A DNA stretch of 46,080 nucleotides from Candidatus Thermoflexus tengchongensis (lineage in GTDB: Bacteria > Chloroflexota > Anaerolineae > Thermoflexales > Thermoflexaceae). Of the stretch, positions 41,981-46,080 are shown piece after piece. Where the stretch lies: assembly GCA_016842085.1 (NCBI GenBank), contig JAEVEX010000017.1, positions 1 through 46,080 on the forward strand, read 5' to 3'. Every line of letters starts with the position of its first letter. Within the stretch, counting starts at the first letter, position 1. The position numbers and the translations under genes are program-made. The notes under the pieces were generated by a model. It did no database searches. It was given only the letters and a program-made list of their open reading frames with translations, and was not told the DNA's origin.

Positions 41981-42033
41981 ATTCCAGCCTGTTGAATTCG
42001 CGGCGGAGGATCTGGAGGGCCATCACGATGCAT

Positions 42034-42135
42034 CCAGCAGAAGAAGGCGACCCGGGCCCCCGCTGACTCCAGATCCGGAAGAAGGGGCTCCAGCCGAGAT
42101 GGGAGGAGGCAATCATCGAAAGCCAGCGCCACCAT
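42034..42135 (-). pseudogene. Remnant of a polysaccharide deacetylase-like (NodB) gene
   Basis: MVALAFDDCLLPSRLEPLLP and DLESAGARVAFF match the first strand and helix of NodB-type deacetylases (consensus VALTFDDGP...LLDLLEEHGVRATFF). The metal motif is kept as AFDD, but the usual Gly is Cys and the similarity ends after about 34 residues. Nothing of the later HxxxH motif follows. Confidence 0.35.
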
Positions 42136-42214
42136 ACGGCCTGCAAATGGATCGGCGCTGGAAATTCTCTCTCTTCCTGGATAGCTGAGTGACGCGAGTC
42201 CGGAGGATCATGGC

Positions 42215-42279
42215 TATAATCAGAAATCAGGCCTCATCGCCCTGCCCGATGGGATTCATTCGCAGGGCGGGAGACCTGA
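42215..42279 (+). promoter_or_regulatory. bioY promoter and structured leader RNA
   Basis: TATAAT (42215-42220) without a clear -35. Transcription would start near 42227, exactly where a nested structure begins: TCAGG (42227-42231) pairs with CCTGA (42275-42279), enclosing CGCCCTGC (42238-42245) paired with GCAGGGCG (42262-42269), with a 16-base loop. The structure ends 25 bases before the bioY ATG and 8 bases before its ribosome site. It matches no riboswitch class I know. Confidence 0.4.
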
Positions 42280-42304
42280 GAGCTCTATGGAGGAGGATTC
42301 ATCC

Positions 42305-42901
42305 ATGGTCCTCGCGGATGTCGTTTTCCCGGGTGCGCTGCGCCGGAGCCGGGTGCAGCAGCTGGCGGCGGATGTCCTCCTGGTCCTGGGCGGCAGCCTG
42401 TTCACTGCCCTGATGGCCCGGATCACCATTCCCCTGCCCTTCACCCCTGTTCCCATTACGGGTCAGACCCTGGCGGTGCTTCTGGTGGGCGCAGCGCTGG
42501 GGAGCCGGCGGGGCGCTCTGAGCATGGCCGCTTACGTGCTGGAGGGCGCACTGGGCCTGCCGGTCTTTGCCGGGGGAACGGCCGGGCTGAGGCGGCTGAC
42601 TGGCCCCACCGGGGGCTACCTGATCGGCTTTATCGCCGCTGCCTTCGTCACCGGGTGGCTGGCAGAACGAGGCTGGGATCGCCGGCCCCTCTGGACGGCC
42701 CTGGCGATGCTCATCGGGAACGCCGTGATTTACCTGTTCGGCCTCCCATGGCTCGCGATGTTCCTCGGAGGCTTCGCAGGTCCAAAAGGGGCCCTGGCGC
42801 TGGGATTGCTTCCCTTTATCCCCGGGGATCTGTTGAAGCTGGCCCTGGCTGCCTTCCTTCTGCCATCCGCGTGGTGGCTGGTTCGAAACATCCAGCGGTA
42901 G
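42305..42901 (+). CDS. bioY: Biotin ECF transporter substrate-binding protein BioY
   Basis: The S component that binds biotin in the membrane. A 198-residue protein with six hydrophobic segments and BioY landmarks: ARITIPLPFTPVPITGQTLA, LLVGAALGSRRGALSMAAYV, EGALGLPVFAGGTAGL, GPTGGYLIGF and FIPGDLLKLALAA. The ATG at 42305 follows GGAGGAGG by eight bases and is preferred over an ATG six codons upstream. BioM and BioN energising genes are not adjacent, so it must share an ECF module encoded elsewhere or work alone, as some BioY do. A structured leader precedes it. Confidence 0.93.
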   Translation: MVLADVVFPGALRRSRVQQLAADVLLVLGGSLFTALMARITIPLPFTPVPITGQTLAVLLVGAALGSRRGALSMAAYVLEGALGLPVFAGGTAGLRRLTGPTGGYLIGFIAAAFVTGWLAERGWDRRPLWTALAMLIGNAVIYLFGLPWLAMFLGGFAGPKGALALGLLPFIPGDLLKLALAAFLLPSAWWLVRNIQR

Positions 42902-42926
42902 GGGCGTACGGCTGTGCGCCCCTACC
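42897..42926. repeat. REP-like palindrome overlapping the bioY stop
   Basis: GGTAGGGGCG and CGCCCCTACC form a perfect 10-bp stem with a 10-base loop; the left arm includes the bioY TAG. The same GGTAGGGGCG arm occurs inside the TPR gene at 44924. It may also serve as a terminator, although no T tract follows. Confidence 0.6.
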
Positions 42927-42996
42927 CCCCTCCATCCCCTGGGGGCACATCCGTCATAGCACCTTCCGAAAGCCTGGAAAGCCGGACAAACCGTCC

Positions 42997-44160
42997 ATGG
43001 AACCCGCGAAGACCCTACCTCCCTACGAGAAGATCACGGAAGCGCTCCTCCGCTGGTATGCCGCGAACCGCCGGGACCTGCCATGGCGTCGCCGGCGGGA
43101 TCCTTATGCGATCTGGGTGGCCGAGGTGATGCTCCAGCAAACCCGGGTGGAGACGGTGATCCCTTACTATGAGCGCTTCCTGGCCCGCTTCCCCACGCTG
43201 CGGGATCTGGCCACCGCACCGCTGGAGGAGGTTCTGAAGGCCTGGGAGGGACTGGGGTATTACGCCCGGGCGCGGCATCTGCACCGCGCGGCCCGCATGC
43301 TGATGCAGGAATACGGCGGATCGTTCCCCCAGACGCTTCCGGAATGGCGCCGCCTGCCCGGGGTGGGCTCTTACATCGCGGCCGCGGTCCTCAGCATCGC
43401 CTTCGGGCAGGATCTCCCGGCCATCGATGGGAACGGGGTGCGGGTGCTGGCGCGGCTCTTCGCGGTGGAGGAGGATCCCCGACGGCCGGCGGGCCGGCGT
43501 CCGCTGCAGGCCCTGGCGGAACGCCTTCTCCCGCCCGGCCGGGCGGGGGATTTCAATCAGGCGCTGATGGATCTGGGCGCCACCCTCTGCACCCCGAAGG
43601 CGCCGCGCTGTTCGGCATGTCCCCTCCATGCCTTCTGCGCGGCCTTCCACCGGGGGAATCCGGAAGCGTTCCCCGTCCGGGCCCCTCGCCGATCCCTTCC
43701 CCATTACGATGTGACCGCGGGGGTGATCCAGGATGGGGATCGCGTGCTGATCGCCCAGCGGCCGCTGGAGGGCATGCTGGGCGGGTTGTGGGAGTTCCCG
43801 GGCGGCAAGGTGGAGCCTGGAGAAAGCCTGGAGGAATGTCTGAAGCGGGAGCTCCGGGAGGAGCTGGGGATCGAGGTGGAGGTGCTGGAGCCGATGATGA
43901 CCCTCCGGCATGCCTACACGCACATGCGCATCACCCTCCATGTGTTCCGGTGCCGATGGATCGGGGGGACCCTCCGGCCCACAGGCTGCGCCGATGCCCG
44001 ATGGGTCCGGATCGAGGAGCTGGATCGCTATCCCTTTCCGAACACGGATCGTCAGATCGTGGAACGGCTGAAAGCAGAAGGGGTCCCGGAACGGGACAAC
44101 CTGTCCCCTTTGCGGTCCGGCTCCGAGCCGGGCTTTTCCATGATTCCGGGTGAGGGGTAG
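42997..44160 (+). CDS. mutY: Adenine DNA glycosylase MutY with intact Nudix box
   Basis: Removes adenine mispaired with 8-oxoguanine. A 387-residue protein. The HhH-GPD part has E43 in VAEVMLQQTR, LPGVGSYIAAAV (helix-hairpin-helix), D144 in PAIDGNGVRV and the [4Fe-4S] set C198-X6-C205-X2-C208-X5-C214. The C-terminal domain (about 236-370) carries a complete Nudix motif, G270-X5-E276-X7-REL-REE-LG-I292, so it could hydrolyse 8-oxo-dGTP like MutT. Most MutY C-terminal domains have lost that motif. Ribosome site is weak (GGAAAG far upstream), so the start is moderately sure. It lies 95 bases after bioY. Confidence 0.93.
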   Translation: MEPAKTLPPYEKITEALLRWYAANRRDLPWRRRRDPYAIWVAEVMLQQTRVETVIPYYERFLARFPTLRDLATAPLEEVLKAWEGLGYYARARHLHRAARMLMQEYGGSFPQTLPEWRRLPGVGSYIAAAVLSIAFGQDLPAIDGNGVRVLARLFAVEEDPRRPAGRRPLQALAERLLPPGRAGDFNQALMDLGATLCTPKAPRCSACPLHAFCAAFHRGNPEAFPVRAPRRSLPHYDVTAGVIQDGDRVLIAQRPLEGMLGGLWEFPGGKVEPGESLEECLKRELREELGIEVEVLEPMMTLRHAYTHMRITLHVFRCRWIGGTLRPTGCADARWVRIEELDRYPFPNTDRQIVERLKAEGVPERDNLSPLRSGSEPGFSMIPGEG

Positions 44161-44202
44161 AGTAAAAGAGTAAAGAAAAAGAAGGGAAACGGGCGAGCGA
44201 AG

Positions 44203-44316
44203 AGAAGGATCCCGAAGCGCATTCTGGAAGCGCTGCGCCAGGCGCCCGATCCCTGGGGACGGCCGGGCCGGGTGTATGCCCCCCACGGGATTCTGGCGAT
44301 GTGGCTTTGGGGGTGC
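44203..44316 (+). pseudogene. Possible transposase N-terminal remnant
   Basis: An open stretch reads KRILEALRQAPDPWGRPGRV and YAPHGILAMWLWG, resembling the N-terminal part of DDE transposases in which a DPWGRPRxY segment precedes a hydrophobic LAMWLWG helix. The similarity stops within about 35 residues and no further transposase sequence follows. It fills most of the 242-bp gap between mutY and the TPR gene. Confidence 0.3.
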
Positions 44317-44402
44317 CCGCCCGGAAGGCAAGGGGATTTATCCTTCATGTGCTTCTGGGCCGGCTCCGTGCTGGCGGGCCCAGGACCGAAAGGAGGGGAT
44401 CT

Positions 44403-46080
44403 ATGGACCACTCCTTCCGTCAACCGGTTTCCCTGACGTGCCCCCGATGCGGCGCGACCTTCGAGGCCGAAATCTGGCTCATCGTGGACGCCGCCGGGCG
44501 CCCCGACCTGGTGGAGCAGATTCGCGACGGCACCCTGCACCGCGTCACCTGCCCCCACTGCGGCCACGCCGTGGGCGAAGCCGACGCCCCCCTGCTCCTC
44601 TACCGCCCCGACGCCGACCCGCCCCTCCTCTTCTCCCCGGCCCAGCGCACCAGCGCCGAACAGGACCTTGAGCATGCCGCCGCCCTGCTGGCTCACCTGC
44701 GCAATGCCCTGGGCGACGCCTGGCGGGACGAGTGGGTGGAACCACTGCAGGTGGTGCCGCGCCCCCTGCTCCCCGTGGCCCTGGCCGAGGACCCGGAGGC
44801 CGCAATGCGCCGCCTGGCCAAGCAGGCCGCCCACGCCATTGTCCAGGGGATTGAACGCCTGCGCGAGGAGGACCCCGAAACCTATCGCCAGCTGGAAGAA
44901 GCCGCCCGGGAATTGGCAGAACAGGTAGGGGCGACCGGCCGGTCGCCCCTGGCCGAAGCCGGCGACCTGGACCGCCACCTGTGGGCCTTTATCACCGCCG
45001 ACACCTGGGCCGAATCCCGCCGCATCCTGGAAGAGCACCCCGAGCTGCTGAGCGACGAGGCCGACGCCCTGCTGGGCCAGCTGGTGGACGCCGCACAGGT
45101 CCAGGGCGATGAACGCGCCGTGCGCCTGCTGGAAGAACACCGCGCCCTGCTGCGCCGCTGCCGCGAGGTAGGCGTGGCGCAGGCCTTTGCGGAGATGATA
45201 GAGGCGCAGGGCACTGCGCTCCCCATCCCCCCCGAATTCCGCGACGACCTGCGCCGGGCCAACGAAGCCAAAGAACGCTACCTGCGCACGGGCGATGTCG
45301 CCGCCCTGGACGAAGCCGTGGCCGCCTGGGAGCGCATCCTGAACCACCCCGCCTTTCAAACGGCCGACGAGCGCTTCCGTCTGGCCGCGTGGAACGACGC
45401 GGGTGGCGCCTACTTGCGACGCTACTGGGCCAAAGGCCAACTCTCAGACCTGAACCAAGCGCTCGAACTCTGGGAGCAGGCCGTGCAGCGCACCCCGCCC
45501 GACTCCCCAGACCTGCCCTCTCGTCTCAACAACCTGGGCACCGGGCTGAGAGCCCGCTATGCGCGCACCGGGCGCCTCGAAGACCTGGAGGAAGCCATCC
45601 GCGTCTATCAGCAGGCCGTGCAGCACACCCCACTTGACTCCCCAGACCTGCCCGCGATGCTCAACAACCTGGGCAACGGGCTGCACAACCGCTATGAGCG
45701 CACCGGGCAGCTGGAAGACCTGGAGGAAGCCATCCGTGCCTATCAGCAGGCCGTGAAGCTCACCCCCCAGGACCATCCCGACCGGCCCTCTCGTCTCAAC
45801 AACCTGGGCAACGGGCTGCGCGCCCGCTATGCGCGCACCGGGCGCCTCGAAGACCTGGAGGAGGCCATCCGCACCTATCAGCAGGCCGTGCAGCGCACCC
45901 CGCCCGACTCCCCAGACCTGCCCTCTCGTCTCAACAACCTGGGCAACGGGCTGAGCGACCGCTATGCGCGCACCGGGCGCCTCGAAGACCTGGAGGAAGC
46001 CATCCGTGCCTATCAGCAGGCCGTGAAGCGCACCCCGCCCGACTCCCCAGACCTGCCCGGCTATCTCAACAACCTGGGCA
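44403..46080 (+). CDS. CpXC-domain protein with tetratricopeptide repeats (3' end beyond window)
   Basis: At least 559 residues, open to the window end. AGGAGG lies seven bases before the ATG. Residues 1-65 form a CpXC-type zinc ribbon (SLTCPRCGATFEAEIWLIVD; then RVTCPHCGHAVGEA). A helical region with two leucine-rich stretches follows, then from about residue 330 tetratricopeptide-like repeats of 45 residues (RLNNLGNGLRARYARTGRLE; DLEEAIRTYQQAVQRTPP). In related proteins such repeats end in a CHAT peptidase domain, which would lie outside the window. A GC-rich palindrome is embedded near residues 174-184. The cytosolic location is inferred from lack of a signal peptide. Confidence 0.8.
   Translation, partial: MDHSFRQPVSLTCPRCGATFEAEIWLIVDAAGRPDLVEQIRDGTLHRVTCPHCGHAVGEADAPLLLYRPDADPPLLFSPAQRTSAEQDLEHAAALLAHLRNALGDAWRDEWVEPLQVVPRPLLPVALAEDPEAAMRRLAKQAAHAIVQGIERLREEDPETYRQLEEAARELAEQVGATGRSPLAEAGDLDRHLWAFITADTWAESRRILEEHPELLSDEADALLGQLVDAAQVQGDERAVRLLEEHRALLRRCREVGVAQAFAEMIEAQGTALPIPPEFRDDLRRANEAKERYLRTGDVAALDEAVAAWERILNHPAFQTADERFRLAAWNDAGGAYLRRYWAKGQLSDLNQALELWEQAVQRTPPDSPDLPSRLNNLGTGLRARYARTGRLEDLEEAIRVYQQAVQHTPLDSPDLPAMLNNLGNGLHNRYERTGQLEDLEEAIRAYQQAVKLTPQDHPDRPSRLNNLGNGLRARYARTGRLEDLEEAIRTYQQAVQRTPPDSPDLPSRLNNLGNGLSDRYARTGRLEDLEEAIRAYQQAVKRTPPDSPDLPGYLNNLG
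44924..44950. repeat. REP-like palindrome inside the TPR reading frame
   Basis: AGGGGCGACCGG followed directly by its reverse complement makes a perfect 24-bp palindrome (44927-44950), preceded by GGT. It shares the GGTAGGGGCG arm with the copy at 42897 and is read in frame as VGATGRSPLA. Confidence 0.65.
45525..46080 (+). repeat. Tandem 135-bp coding repeats
   Basis: Units start at 45525, 45660, 45795, 45930 and 46065, each with CTCAACAACCTGGGCA. Four full copies and the start of a fifth, exactly 135 bp apart (45 codons) and very similar at DNA level, so they arose by recent duplication. A diverged older unit precedes them. Confidence 0.9.

Noticed and set aside
42301-42400. Biotin operon BirA box before bioY
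   Set aside because: No palindrome of the TTGTAAAC type is present; only the leader hairpin was found.

Overview
This 46 kb window looks like the chromosome of a GC-rich, free-living bacterium, most plausibly a thermophilic member of the Chloroflexota (Thermoflexus/Anaerolineae-like). That placement is an inference from three things: strong AGGAGG ribosome sites, ATGA-coupled operons, and the flavour of the proteins (GSI-alpha glutamine synthetase, PucR regulator, SCP2 protein beside an iron alcohol dehydrogenase, ADP-forming acyl-CoA synthetase). No rRNA, tRNA, CRISPR array, prophage or intact insertion sequence was seen.

Region 1-5.2 kb (all minus strand) is accessory in character. It holds the start of an alpha/beta hydrolase, a membrane protein, an N-terminally truncated cupin, a second membrane protein, a tight three-gene operon of unknown function whose middle gene carries a frameshift, and an NTF2-like protein.

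Region 5.3-15.3 kb is a seven-gene purine operon read from a near-consensus promoter at 15.3 kb: purL (one chain with the glutaminase fused), purC, purE, purF, purD, purM, purN. It covers PRPP to GAR, FGAR, FGAM, AIR, CAIR and SAICAR. PurE is of class II (direct CO2 carboxylation), which fits the absence of purK. Upstream lie a MITE-like inverted-repeat element, a RelE/RelB-type toxin-antitoxin pair and a DUF433 antitoxin remnant.

Region 16.3-26 kb (minus strand) is a nitrogen block. A PucR-type regulator gene overlaps glnA. A second transcription unit follows behind a palindromic operator candidate: TPR protein, small membrane protein, Amt ammonium transporter, ArsB/NhaD-type ion transporter, an unrecognised protein with a four-fold internal repeat, and a flotillin, closed by a 14-bp-stem terminator. 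No PII or NtrC-type gene is in view.

Region 26-33.8 kb holds a lipoprotein divergent from a DhaR/AcoR-type activator whose GAFTGA loop is degenerate, an orphan shortened Phd antitoxin, a large GT-C-like membrane protein, a DUF1232 protein, a 125-bp tandem repeat with covarying hairpins, a CBS-pair protein, and molybdopterin genes (MoaD-MoaE fusion and MoaC). Region 33.8-41.6 kb has an iron alcohol dehydrogenase, an SCP2 protein, an EF-G-like GTPase, an HD protein divergent from lexA (with a SOS box inside the lexA promoter), and a frameshifted ADP-forming acyl-CoA synthetase. Region 41.6-46 kb has gene remnants, bioY with a structured leader, mutY with an intact Nudix box, and the start of a CpXC-TPR protein with nearly identical 135-bp repeats that runs off the end of the window.

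The strongest leads for new biology are the unknown operon at 2.1-4.7 kb, the four-repeat protein coupled to flotillin, the structured bioY leader, the palindromic repeat families (one copy embedded in a reading frame), and the putative nitrogen operator.
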